From CAYPNP01 sp964412195 (GTDB taxonomy: Bacteria; Acidobacteriota; JAAYUB01), in assembly GCA_964412195.1 (NCBI GenBank), contig CAYPNP010000031.1, positions 1 through 46,759 on the forward strand: DNA of 46,759 nt. Direction: 5' to 3'. Both the position numbers and the translations under genes were made by a program. Every line of letters starts with the position of its first letter. Positions within the stretch are counted from its first letter, which is position 1. Below, in pieces: positions 27,222 to 34,828 of the stretch. The notes under the pieces are model-generated. The model was not told the DNA's origin. It saw only the letters and a program-made list of their open reading frames with translations, and did no database searches.

Positions 27222-27665
27222 CTATCTCTGGATGTACCGCATCACCTTCTCCGCCACCCGGTCCGGCAGGTGCCTCGCCAGGAGCGCTTCCGCTCCGGTG
27301 AGGGCCTCCTCGAGATCCACCGGCCCCTTCCAGTGCCGGCGGATGAGATCCGCGCCCAGCTCCGGCCGCAGCGCCCGCAGTCCGTGGACGGCCACGGCCA
27401 GGTCGTCGAAGAAGCCCAGCGGGCCGGAGGCCTCGTCCGGCAGGAAGTCCATCGCGAAGAAGACGTAGCAGGCCAGGGCGCCGGCGTAATGGCGCACCGG
27501 CGCCGGCAACGCCAGGTCGAACGCCAGGCGCCAGATCAGCCGGTACAGATCCGGCAGCCGCGCCAGCGCGCCGAAGTTCTCGCCGGGGAACCGCACTTCC
27601 AGCAGGCGGAGGCGCGTCTCGATGCTCCGCTGCAGGCGCTCGGCGTAATCGGAATCCCGCTCCAT
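27222..27665 (-). CDS. DUF1232 (YkvA-like) protein
   Basis: A 147-residue protein. Its core, ACYVFFAMDFLPDEASGPLGFFDDLAVAVHGL, is the DUF1232 signature, a short membrane-associated hairpin with two conserved Asp positions. The C-terminus is amphipathic (EALLARHLPDRVAEKVMRYI). The family's function is unknown. ATG 27665 is chosen since GGGAGGTG lies five bases upstream; a longer ORF to 27761 has no such site. It is divergent from the beta-helix protein gene, and its stop is nearly in contact with a repeat. Confidence 0.85.
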   Translation of the reverse strand: MERDSDYAERLQRSIETRLRLLEVRFPGENFGALARLPDLYRLIWRLAFDLALPAPVRHYAGALACYVFFAMDFLPDEASGPLGFFDDLAVAVHGLRALRPELGADLIRRHWKGPVDLEEALTGAEALLARHLPDRVAEKVMRYIQR

Positions 27666-27761
27666 GGGCACCTCCCTGTCCACTATTTCCGGCCCGATCG
27701 CCCGGGCGATCCAACTGACGCTGTCTCCTTGGATGTTTCTGCTCAGGGAAGTTTCTAACAC

Positions 27762-27791
27762 TTGCAGTCGCAGAGGGCAAGTGTCTATAAT
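27762..27791 (+). promoter_or_regulatory. Promoter of the beta-helix/dockerin gene
   Basis: TTGCAG (27762-27767), an 18-bp spacer and a consensus TATAAT (27786-27791). Transcription would start near 27798, just before GGAGGT and the TTG start codon at 27821. Confidence 0.65.
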
Positions 27792-27820
27792 TTGGCCACC
27801 CTGCTCTCCGGAGGTGGCTG

Positions 27821-30800
27821 TTGCGAATCAGGACCCCATCCCTGGCTGGGATGACTCTACTTCTATGTGCCTGGGCGGGCTGGGCCGCCGCGACTCCGGC
27901 GTCCGGCGGCGACTTCCCGGACAGCGGCCCCGGTAAAATGGCCGGGATCCATCCTGCCCCGCTGGCGCCGGGCGCGATTCGGGTCAGCGGCGTGCTGCCC
28001 GGCGACACCACCTGGTCGGGCGACGTGCGGGTGACCGGCGACGTGACCGTCCCCGCCGGCGCCACCCTGACCGTGGCGCCGGGAACGGTGGTGCGCTTCG
28101 CCGCCCTGTCCGACGACACCGCCGGCGGCCAGGATCCGTCCCGCTGCGAGCTGATCGTCCACGGCACGCTGTCGGCTAAAGGCACATCCAGCGTGCCAAT
28201 CGTGTTGACCTCAACCGCTCCTGCTCCCTCCCCCGATGATTGGTACGGGATCATCGGGGTGGCAGCAAATGTCCCAGTTACAATTGTTTGCCGGTACACC
28301 ACCATTGAGTACACCCGGACAGCCATCACGATCGATGCGGAGTTCAACGCCAACTGCCACCTCGATAACTGCATCTTGCGCAAGTGCAGCTGGGGCGGGA
28401 TTCGCGCGGCGCTGACCGGACATGGCATCGAGTTGGCTTTGACCGTCGAGAGGTCGCAGTTGCTTGGCGGGGAAACCACCCAATATGACTCCGACGGTAT
28501 TCATCTCGAACCCTCTTACGACAGCGAAGTCCGTGTGGTGATTTCCGGAAGCACCATCGATTCGTTCCACAACGCCGGCATTTTCTCAGGTAGCGGCACC
28601 TACGCTTCCTGGGTAATTTCCGACAGTCAGATCAGCAACAACTACACCGGATGTGAGCTCTTCATCTACGACCAGTCTTCCCTGACACTGGCTCGGAATA
28701 TCGTGATCCAAAACAGATCGTGGGGCATGCACATCCAGGGTTCGGCGGAATCCATCACGATCCAGGATAATGTCGTCTCCTATAGCGACCACGGTCTTTA
28801 TCTGGAATCGAACGCAATTCAAACGATCAAGGACAACTATTTCCATCACAACGAACTGGGTATGGAGATCTATGGAGGAGATGCAGAGCAGACAGAACGT
28901 CTGATAACCAGGAATTCTTTCGAGGACAATTCCAGAGGGATGACATTGAACTGCCCGTTGATGGCGACATTCAACCGGTTTCTAGCCAACGGCGCGGCCA
29001 TCGGGATCCTGTCGCGATCGTCCGCCGCTTTCCACTTCAATGAGTTCACATCCGCCCCCGGATCCGCCGCCATCGTCAATGAGGTTTCCGGGTATGTAGA
29101 CGCACGGTGGAACTACTGGGGCGCCGAAGCCACCGCTGAGATGGCCCGGAACCCTTACCCTTCCGGCATCAGCACCATCATCGATTATTTCGACGATCCA
29201 GAAAAGGGGTTCGTCGATTACGCCGATTGGTTGGACCAGCCGGCTTCTCCCCCGGCCTCCCCATGGTCCAAGATCCTGTTTCCCGACCGGGAAGGCCCCA
29301 TCAGCGCTGCCCGGATGGTGATCACCGGCCTGGCCGATGCGCCCTCCGGGATCCGGAACGTCGAGGTGAGCACTGATGATGGCGTCAACTGGCAGGGCGC
29401 CGAGGGCACCTCCAGCTGGCGGCTGGACTGGATGATCCCCACCGAAGGCGTGTACACCATCCGGTCACGGGCCGTGGATTCCAATGGCCACCGCGAAACT
29501 CCCGGTGACAGCATCACGGTGACCATCGCCAAGGGGCAACAGATCCGCATGGGCCTCCTGGAGGAAGACGAGACCTGGGATGGAGAAGTGATCCTCCTGG
29601 GCGACGTGACCGTGCCGGCCGGCATGACGCTTACGATCCAACCGGGCACCGTAGTCCGATCCGCCGCCTGGCAAGACGGCGAGGTTTCCGGATTGGATCC
29701 CAATCGGACTGAATTGATGGTCCTGGGCAACCTCCAGGCAAATGGAACTGCCGAACTGCCCATCACGTTCACGGGAGAATATCCGACTGAAATGGCCCAA
29801 TGGGGAGGGATCCGGATCTTGAGCGATCTAGAAACCCTGTCGCCCGCTGACATATCGATCTGCCATAGCCTCATCGAGCAGGCATCGCAAGGCATCCTGG
29901 TGGATACCTTGACATCGACACAACTGTTCCTGACTGACAGCGAGATCCGCTCATGCGCAGCCTCCGGAATCTCGATCCGAGTGGGAGGAGATTCCGTTCT
30001 GAGTCTCGGGATCCAACACTGCAATTTCCTTCACCTCGGCGCTGACAGCGGATATTCCGGCTCCCAAAGGGGCGGACTCATCCTGCAATCGGAGGGGAGT
30101 GAGTTCCAATTCCACTTTTTCATCTCGGAGTGCACGTTCCAGGATCTTGAAGGCACCGGAATCTCTGTGGACGCTTTCAGCGGAGGCCGTTGCATCGGCA
30201 CCGTCGAAGCCAACGTGGTTTCCACAATCCGGGGTGACGGCTTGTACTTTATTTTCAACAATCCCCTTTCCCGTTTAAACGTATTCAGAAACCAAGTAGA
30301 TGACACCCAGTACGACTCCTGCATTTCGGTTCATGGCCTTTGCGACGCTGAAATTTCCGGCAATCGATTCACACATGGTGATCCTGCCGCCCGTCTCCAC
30401 TGTGACGGAAATATGAAAGTGACGAACAATGTTTTTTCCGACAGCGGTTATCCGGGTGTTGACTTTGAGATTCTCTCGGGTGCAGGCCTTTTTGCCTGGA
30501 ACCAGGTTTTGGACAATTCCATCGGCGCTTACTTCGACTTCAATAGAAACACGACTGCGATTCTCAAATGCAATCGGATCGAGGGGAATGATGGGGAAAT
30601 TGAGATTCGTTCGTTCGGGGGGAGGGAACTATTCTTCCTGAACAACCTGGACGATCCCAAACCACCCTTCTGGACCACGCTCCGCCTTCTTGCAGATGAA
30701 TGCTCTGCGCAGTGGAATTACTGGGGCCCAACTTCCACGGCGGAGATCCAGGCGATCGGCGAAACCGGCAACCTGAGTTTCATCGAGGACGGCCATGATT

Positions 30801-31342
30801 ACCCCGATATCGGGTTCGCTGACATCTCCCATTGGCAGGCGGAGCCGATCCCCCTCCTGGATGCCCCACTGACAAGAGTGACTGCTCCAGTGGCTGATTC
30901 TGCCATCGAAGGCGCCCAAGTTCGACTCGATGGCTACGCCCTGGCGCCGGAGGGGGTGGAGCGGGTGGAGATCAGCGCCGACGGCGGGCAGACCTGGGCC
31001 GAGACCGCCTACGCCGAGCCGGACCTCAAGGAGCTGTGGACCTGGCTCTGGTTCGCCCCGGGGGACGGGACCTACACCTTCCGCACCCGGCTGGTCACGG
31101 CCGGAGAGACCGTTGAAAAGCCCGGCGGCTCGGTCACGGTGACGGTGACGGACGCCGCGCCAATCGACGGCGACCTCAACCGGGACGGGCTCGTGAACGC
31201 CACGGATTTCGACCTAATGCGGTCGGTGCTGAGCGAGTCGGCCCCGTCCGAGCCCTTCGACCCGGCCATGCTGGACGTCAACGGGGACGGCCTGATCGAC
31301 GTGCTCGACCTGATGTGGCTGGCGCTGCTGATCGCGGGGTAG
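27821..31342 (+). CDS. Large secreted parallel beta-helix protein with dockerin-like C-terminus
   Basis: This 1173-residue protein starts at TTG 27821 behind a well-spaced GGAGGT; the N-terminus is a signal peptide (LAGMTLLLCAWAGWAAA). It is an internal duplication. Each half starts with a matching module (TWSGDVRVTGDVTVPAGATL at about 63; TWDGEVILLGDVTVPAGMTL at about 585), continues as right-handed beta-helix rungs, and ends with an Ig-like domain (about 480-575 and 1014-1105; EISADGGQTW, EVSTDDGVNW). The end is dockerin type I-like, with two calcium-loop motifs, DLNRDGLVNATDFD and DVNGDGLIDVLDL. Beta-helix proteins are often polysaccharide-active or adhesive; no catalytic residues can be named. 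The middle is clearly lower in G+C than both ends, suggesting mosaic origin. No cohesin or cellulosome gene is nearby. Confidence 0.9.
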   Translation: MRIRTPSLAGMTLLLCAWAGWAAATPASGGDFPDSGPGKMAGIHPAPLAPGAIRVSGVLPGDTTWSGDVRVTGDVTVPAGATLTVAPGTVVRFAALSDDTAGGQDPSRCELIVHGTLSAKGTSSVPIVLTSTAPAPSPDDWYGIIGVAANVPVTIVCRYTTIEYTRTAITIDAEFNANCHLDNCILRKCSWGGIRAALTGHGIELALTVERSQLLGGETTQYDSDGIHLEPSYDSEVRVVISGSTIDSFHNAGIFSGSGTYASWVISDSQISNNYTGCELFIYDQSSLTLARNIVIQNRSWGMHIQGSAESITIQDNVVSYSDHGLYLESNAIQTIKDNYFHHNELGMEIYGGDAEQTERLITRNSFEDNSRGMTLNCPLMATFNRFLANGAAIGILSRSSAAFHFNEFTSAPGSAAIVNEVSGYVDARWNYWGAEATAEMARNPYPSGISTIIDYFDDPEKGFVDYADWLDQPASPPASPWSKILFPDREGPISAARMVITGLADAPSGIRNVEVSTDDGVNWQGAEGTSSWRLDWMIPTEGVYTIRSRAVDSNGHRETPGDSITVTIAKGQQIRMGLLEEDETWDGEVILLGDVTVPAGMTLTIQPGTVVRSAAWQDGEVSGLDPNRTELMVLGNLQANGTAELPITFTGEYPTEMAQWGGIRILSDLETLSPADISICHSLIEQASQGILVDTLTSTQLFLTDSEIRSCAASGISIRVGGDSVLSLGIQHCNFLHLGADSGYSGSQRGGLILQSEGSEFQFHFFISECTFQDLEGTGISVDAFSGGRCIGTVEANVVSTIRGDGLYFIFNNPLSRLNVFRNQVDDTQYDSCISVHGLCDAEISGNRFTHGDPAARLHCDGNMKVTNNVFSDSGYPGVDFEILSGAGLFAWNQVLDNSIGAYFDFNRNTTAILKCNRIEGNDGEIEIRSFGGRELFFLNNLDDPKPPFWTTLRLLADECSAQWNYWGPTSTAEIQAIGETGNLSFIEDGHDYPDIGFADISHWQAEPIPLLDAPLTRVTAPVADSAIEGAQVRLDGYALAPEGVERVEISADGGQTWAETAYAEPDLKELWTWLWFAPGDGTYTFRTRLVTAGETVEKPGGSVTVTVTDAAPIDGDLNRDGLVNATDFDLMRSVLSESAPSEPFDPAMLDVNGDGLIDVLDLMWLALLIAG

Positions 31343-31351
31343 GGAAATCCG

Positions 31352-31700
31352 AGGCTAGGGGCTCGAGGCTCGGGTCTCGGGTCTTGGGGGCTCGTGGCGA
31401 GGGTCTGGAGGCTCGGGGCTCGGTCAATTGCGAATTGCGAATTGCGGATTGCGGATTAAAATCCGCAGAGTTCTCATTTCAGAGATTGGATTGCGGCTTG
31501 GCCCTTTCGTGTATTTCGTGTGTTTCGTGGTGTTGATTCCAGCTTGCGGATTGGAACCTTCTTCCTGAGTTCCTGAGTTCCAGATTGATTGCGGATTGGA
31601 AACGCGGGGCTGGGGACTCGGGACCCGGATCTGAAGGCTCGTGATGAACCGACCAGTATCCAGCCTCTAGTCTCGAGTCTCTAGCCCGAGTCCCGAGCCT
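31352..31700. repeat. Repeat mosaic with mirrored ctcgaggctcggg arms at a convergent junction
   Basis: The 381-bp gap 31343-31723 has no gene. Units like ggctcgaggctcgggtctcg (31353-31422) are mirrored at about 31660-31703 (gagtctctagcccgagtccc). Inside lie ttgcgaattgcggattgcgg (31425-31458), cctttcgtgtatttcgtgtg (31500-31519), cctgagttcctgagttcc (31565-31582) and gattgcggattgg units. Words and order resemble 26808-27215. Confidence 0.85.
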
Positions 31701-31723
31701 CCTGCCACCCCACTGCCTCCGGG

Positions 31724-32332
31724 TCATTTCCGGACGTACACCATCTCCATCATCTTGAATTCCTTGCCGTCCGGCGTGGTATCGTAGCCGACGGCCGTGC
31801 GGTGGTTGGCGTCAGGCATGGTCTCCGTGCCACGGTTCTTCTTGTACTTGCCGGTCATCACGTCGGGCATCTCGCCCACCCATTCGAGCATCTTGCCATC
31901 GCTGGTGCCCTCCGAGTACGCGATCCCCGAACTCATGGAATCGATCCAGATCGACACGAATTTCTTCTTGAGGTTGTCATAGCCGGTGATGCCCATGCCG
32001 GTAAACGGCTGGCCCATCGCCTCGCCTGAATACTTCTCCACCAGGTAGCGGCCGCCCATGACCATAGTGGCCTCCACCGTCCCCTTGGACTCTTCCGGCG
32101 GCGCCCCCGGGGCCATCCACATGCGGACGGTGACGTCCCAGTTCCCGGCCCGCTCGGCCAGGAACTTGTGGGGTTCGCCCACGGCACCGTACGCCGTGTA
32201 GGCGTCCATCATCTTCTTCATCTCCTCCGTCATCGGGGGAGCCTGCTTCTCCTGCGGGTCGCCGGGGGCGGCGACCCCCAGCATCGCCATCGCGGCGAGC
32301 ATCAGCCAGAACGCAAACATCCGCTGTTTCAT
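31724..32332 (-). CDS. Exported DUF1579 protein
   Basis: A 202-residue precursor with signal peptide (FAFWLMLAAMAMLGVAA) and a DUF1579 domain: PHKFLAERAGNWDVTVRMW, then TVEATMVMGGRYLVEKYSGE, FTGMGITGYDNLKKKFVSIWIDSMSSG and YDTTPDGKEFKMMEMVYVRK. The family is predicted to form a lipocalin-like beta barrel; its function is unknown. ATG 32332 has GAGGAGG upstream. It is convergent with the beta-helix gene and followed upstream by a 373-bp space that contains one arm of an exact inverted repeat. Confidence 0.88.
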   Translation of the reverse strand: MKQRMFAFWLMLAAMAMLGVAAPGDPQEKQAPPMTEEMKKMMDAYTAYGAVGEPHKFLAERAGNWDVTVRMWMAPGAPPEESKGTVEATMVMGGRYLVEKYSGEAMGQPFTGMGITGYDNLKKKFVSIWIDSMSSGIAYSEGTSDGKMLEWVGEMPDVMTGKYKKNRGTETMPDANHRTAVGYDTTPDGKEFKMMEMVYVRK

Positions 32333-32460
32333 GGTGTCCTCCTCACATTGTCGTAACAAGGCCTTGGGGTATGGATGCGCCCGCGCCCGCGGGGATTCCC
32401 AGGGCCCGGCCCGAAATCCGCGGAGCGGTTCGGCAAGAGGCCAGTACCGGCCGATGTTCT

Positions 32461-32487
32461 GATTGTGACAGAGCCTGACACCATCCC
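32461..32487. repeat. Left arm of a 27-bp exact inverted repeat around the 324-residue protein gene
   Basis: The 27 bases from gattgtgacagagcctgaca onward are an exact reverse complement of 33818-33844. The arm overlaps a small hairpin (ccatcccattcttgggatgg, 32481-32500). The rest of the gap 32333-32705 shows no gene or other repeat that I can support. Confidence 0.85.
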
Positions 32488-32705
32488 ATTCTTGGGATGG
32501 GCCTGGCATCGACCGATGGTCTGCATTCTGAGACGTCTGGACGTCGCGTCGTGCTGAGGCCTTAAGCCCCCCTCGACGGGAATCAGTCAAGGTGGGCGTG
32601 TGCCCCGTCTTTCACGCCACAGCCGGTCCCCCGTGTGCCTTCGATCCCGACTGAAAGATAGCGCAAGGACCCATCTTGCCGGCCAGGCTGGCCGGTCCAA
32701 TCCCG

Positions 32706-33680
32706 CTAGTCCTTCTTCCCACTCCAGGAGTACGTTTTCCCATCGTACACATATGAGCCGGAGAAGCTCCGCCCATCGTCTGAAAGCTCGAACTCGAACG
32801 ATCCGCTGAGCTTGAGATTGTTGGACCACGTGCCCCGCAAGGTCCTGCCCGTCAAGGTGCCGCTGATGGAACCGTGCGCTCCCTGATGGGTGTAAGTGCC
32901 CGTCACCCTGCTGCCTTCTTGGGTCATGCGCAGCGAACCGGCGCTGTCCGTGAAATCATTCCAGCTCCCGGAAAAGGACGGTGAGGCCTTTGTATCGGCT
33001 TTCTGGGGTTTCAATTGCGGGTAGCGCTGCTGGAACTGTTTTTCCAGGATCATTTCCTGCAGTGTCTTGGGATGCATGGGATCGACCATCGGCTGGGCCC
33101 CATACGTGCTGAACATGAAGCCGGGGTAGTGCTGCACACTGACGCACCAACTCGAGAGATCGCGTCCGTTCCAGCGGGACGAGGCCATGCCGGCAAACCC
33201 GCCGGTATCGTAACTGTGGTGCCACAGGTCGAAGGTCAGCACTTGCTTGTCGATCACCACAGCCGGCGCGATATGATCGATGTTCAGCCACAACCCGGCG
33301 GACATTATTTTCGCACGCCCTGCGCCGACGCCGACCACTCCAAAGATCTGGTCCTTGCGGAAACCCGCGCCATGAAGCGCCTTCTGGACGGCATCGTTGA
33401 TCCAGGTGCAGGTTCCGATATCCTGCTGGCCGTATTGCGCGCTGGAGCTCATGCGGCCGCCCCATCCGGTGTTGACCGGCACATTCATCCGGGCCATCTG
33501 GTCAGCGACTTTCGCAACGATCGCCCGTGCATCGGCCGAACCGAGCGCATACTGCGGCCCCTTATTGAGGGCCTGTCCGAAGGCGAACCAATCGAACGTC
33601 TTCGCTTGGGCCGAAAGCACGGACCATGTTGCCACAATAAATCCGATCAGGATCACGCTTCTTGGAATTGGCCGCTTCAC
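32706..33680 (-). CDS. Secreted two-domain protein of unknown function
   Basis: The 324-residue precursor has a signal peptide ending near SAQA (residue 26). Residues about 28-235 form a domain with a single Cys in DIGTCTWINDAVQKALHGAG, later LNIDHIAPAVVI and LTFDLWHHSYDTGG; this Cys...His...Asp order on a helix and strands recalls papain-like or transglutaminase-like folds, but that is only a suggestion. Residues about 238-324 are a small beta domain of GSWxD...GTYTHQGAHGSISGTLTGRTLRGTW type, common in secreted proteins. GGAGG lies upstream of the ATG. Base composition is slightly lower in G+C than its neighbours. The gene is bracketed by an exact 27-bp inverted repeat 1.38 kb across. Confidence 0.75.
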   Translation of the reverse strand: MKRPIPRSVILIGFIVATWSVLSAQAKTFDWFAFGQALNKGPQYALGSADARAIVAKVADQMARMNVPVNTGWGGRMSSSAQYGQQDIGTCTWINDAVQKALHGAGFRKDQIFGVVGVGAGRAKIMSAGLWLNIDHIAPAVVIDKQVLTFDLWHHSYDTGGFAGMASSRWNGRDLSSWCVSVQHYPGFMFSTYGAQPMVDPMHPKTLQEMILEKQFQQRYPQLKPQKADTKASPSFSGSWNDFTDSAGSLRMTQEGSRVTGTYTHQGAHGSISGTLTGRTLRGTWSNNLKLSGSFEFELSDDGRSFSGSYVYDGKTYSWSGKKD

Positions 33681-33817
33681 TGTCGTCCTCCTTTCCTGAT
33701 TTTTGTCGCATGAATGGAAACGTCCATAAATTCCATGCCTGTTTCAAACGAATATGAGCGATTCTGGTTGAACAGGGTCATTTTAACCAAAATCTACCCG
33801 TTTTGGGTGCTGGGAAG

Positions 33818-33844
33818 GGGATGGTGTCAGGCTCTGTCACAATC
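33818..33844. repeat. Right arm of the 27-bp exact inverted repeat
   Basis: Exact reverse complement of 32461-32487, 27 of 27 bases (begins gggatggtgtcaggctctgt). The region from 33690 to 33815 just inside it is A+T-richer than the surroundings and contains no gene. Confidence 0.85.
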
Positions 33845-33914
33845 CAGACACCGGAGGACGGCCAGTAACGGGAACGTCCGCGGCCGGCGGGCAACGCGGG
33901 CCCGGCCACCGCGT

Positions 33915-34039
33915 CAGTACCGGCAGGCGTCAGCCGCCGGCGCGAGATTTCACTCGGCTAGCTGATTATCTGGAGGATGCAGATCGTCATCTCCAGCTGA
34001 GTCGAGTTGCCCGCCGGCGGCTGACGCCTGCCGGTACTG
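33915..34039. repeat. 125-bp near-perfect palindrome
   Basis: The outer arms 33915-33941 and 34013-34039 are exact 27-bp mirror images. Inside, actcggctagctg pairs with cagctgagtcgagt, and the centre is ctggagg...ctccag, so almost the whole element folds into one hairpin. The arm sequence is repeated, with one change, in each unit of the 53-bp tandem array upstream of gyrA (4255-4745). This is the form expected of REPIN- or MITE-like non-autonomous elements. It lies just upstream of the yacG promoter; the rest of 33845-34068 holds nothing else recognisable. Confidence 0.9.
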
Positions 34040-34068
34040 AGTGCTTGCCGGTGGCGAAGGAAAGGGGA

Positions 34069-34097
34069 TTGAGATTTGCAGCGGGCGGGGATACACT
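34069..34097 (+). promoter_or_regulatory. Promoter of the yacG-pgpA-cinA genes
   Basis: TTGAGA (34069-34074), a 17-bp spacer and TACACT (34092-34097). The predicted start at about 34104 lies only two bases before the ATG at 34106, implying a leaderless mRNA for yacG. Confidence 0.55.
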
Positions 34098-34105
34098 CTG
34101 TCAAC

Positions 34106-34321
34106 ATGAAACGAATGGTCCGCTGCCCGACATGCCGGAAAGAAGCCCCCTGGGAGGGCAACCCATGGCGCCCCTTCTGCGGCGAGCGCTGCGCCACGGT
34201 GGACCTCGGCCGCTGGGCCGACCACCGGTACGCGATCCCCGCGGAGCCGGCCGAGGACACCGCCGCCGGTGCCGCGTCCCCGGCGCCCGATCCCCGCAAG
34301 GAGGACTCCGATGGCGTCTAG
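34106..34321 (+). CDS. yacG: DNA gyrase inhibitor YacG-type zinc protein
   Basis: A 71-residue protein with the YacG pattern: zinc ligands Cys7, Cys10, Cys25 and Cys29 (RCPTCRKEAPW...RPFCGERC), then the family's VDLGRWADHRYAIP. In E. coli YacG binds GyrB and inhibits gyrase. The acidic and Ala/Pro-rich tail is not conserved. No ribosome binding site precedes the ATG, which fits a leaderless transcript from the promoter just upstream; the in-frame ATG at 34115 is an alternative. Its last codons overlap the pgpA start by 11 bases. It lies far from gyrA (4881) on this contig. Confidence 0.88.
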   Translation: MKRMVRCPTCRKEAPWEGNPWRPFCGERCATVDLGRWADHRYAIPAEPAEDTAAGAASPAPDPRKEDSDGV

Positions 34322-34817
34322 CCTGCGGCCCCCCGGCCCGGTCCGCCTCGCCGGCTACACCTGAGCGACCGTCTTCGGGCTCGGGTACGCGCCCGTCGCC
34401 CCGGGCACGGTGGGCTCCGCCGCGGCGGTGGCCCTCCTCGTGCTGGGGAAGGATTTCCTGGCGGCCAACCCCTACGTGTTCGGGATCGTCATCGTGGCGA
34501 CGTTCTTCGCCGGCGTGGCGGCGGCGCGGGTCGTCGCCATCGCCGAAAACTGCGAGGACCCGAAGATCGTCGTGATCGACGAGGTGGTCGGCCAGTGGGT
34601 GACGCTCTACGGGCTGGAGCTGGGTTGGAAGGGCCTGCTGGCGGGCTTCGTGCTCTTCCGGATCATGGACGTCTGGAAGCCGTTCCCCATCCGCCGGCTG
34701 GAAGCCATCGGCAACGGCTGGGGCGTGATGCTGGACGACCTCCTGGCAGGAGTGTACGCCTACGCCGTGCTCCGGCTGCTGCTGGCGGTGCCGGTCGCGG
34801 CGGCGTGGCTGCGGTGA
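34311..34817 (+). CDS. pgpA: Phosphatidylglycerophosphatase A, interrupted by an in-frame UGA
   Basis: From ATG 34311, overlapping the end of yacG, codons 1-17 lead to TGA at 34362-34364, and the same frame then continues as a complete PgpA to 34817: FGLGYAPVAPGTVGS, then ENCEDPKIVVIDEVVGQWVTLY and LFRIMDVWKPFPIRRLE, with hydrophobic segments between. PgpA removes the phosphate of phosphatidylglycerophosphate in the inner membrane. The UGA stands where homologs have ordinary residues just before the conserved PAPGT loop (TGG would give Trp). The first possible restart, GTG 34410, lies inside that loop and would remove conserved residues. So this is a recent nonsense change, a sequence error, or readthrough. 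Other genes here use TGA as stop, so the code is not altered. Confidence 0.8.
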
Positions 34818-34828
34818 GGGGGTGAACC

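Noticed and set aside
32461..33844. Complete insertion sequence
   Set aside because: No transposase is encoded between the arms, and no target duplication could be recognised by eye.
34362..34364. UGA as selenocysteine, or a genetic code with UGA as Trp
   Set aside because: Several other genes here end in TGA and use TGG for Trp, and no selenoprotein-like context or SECIS-type hairpin stands out after the codon.
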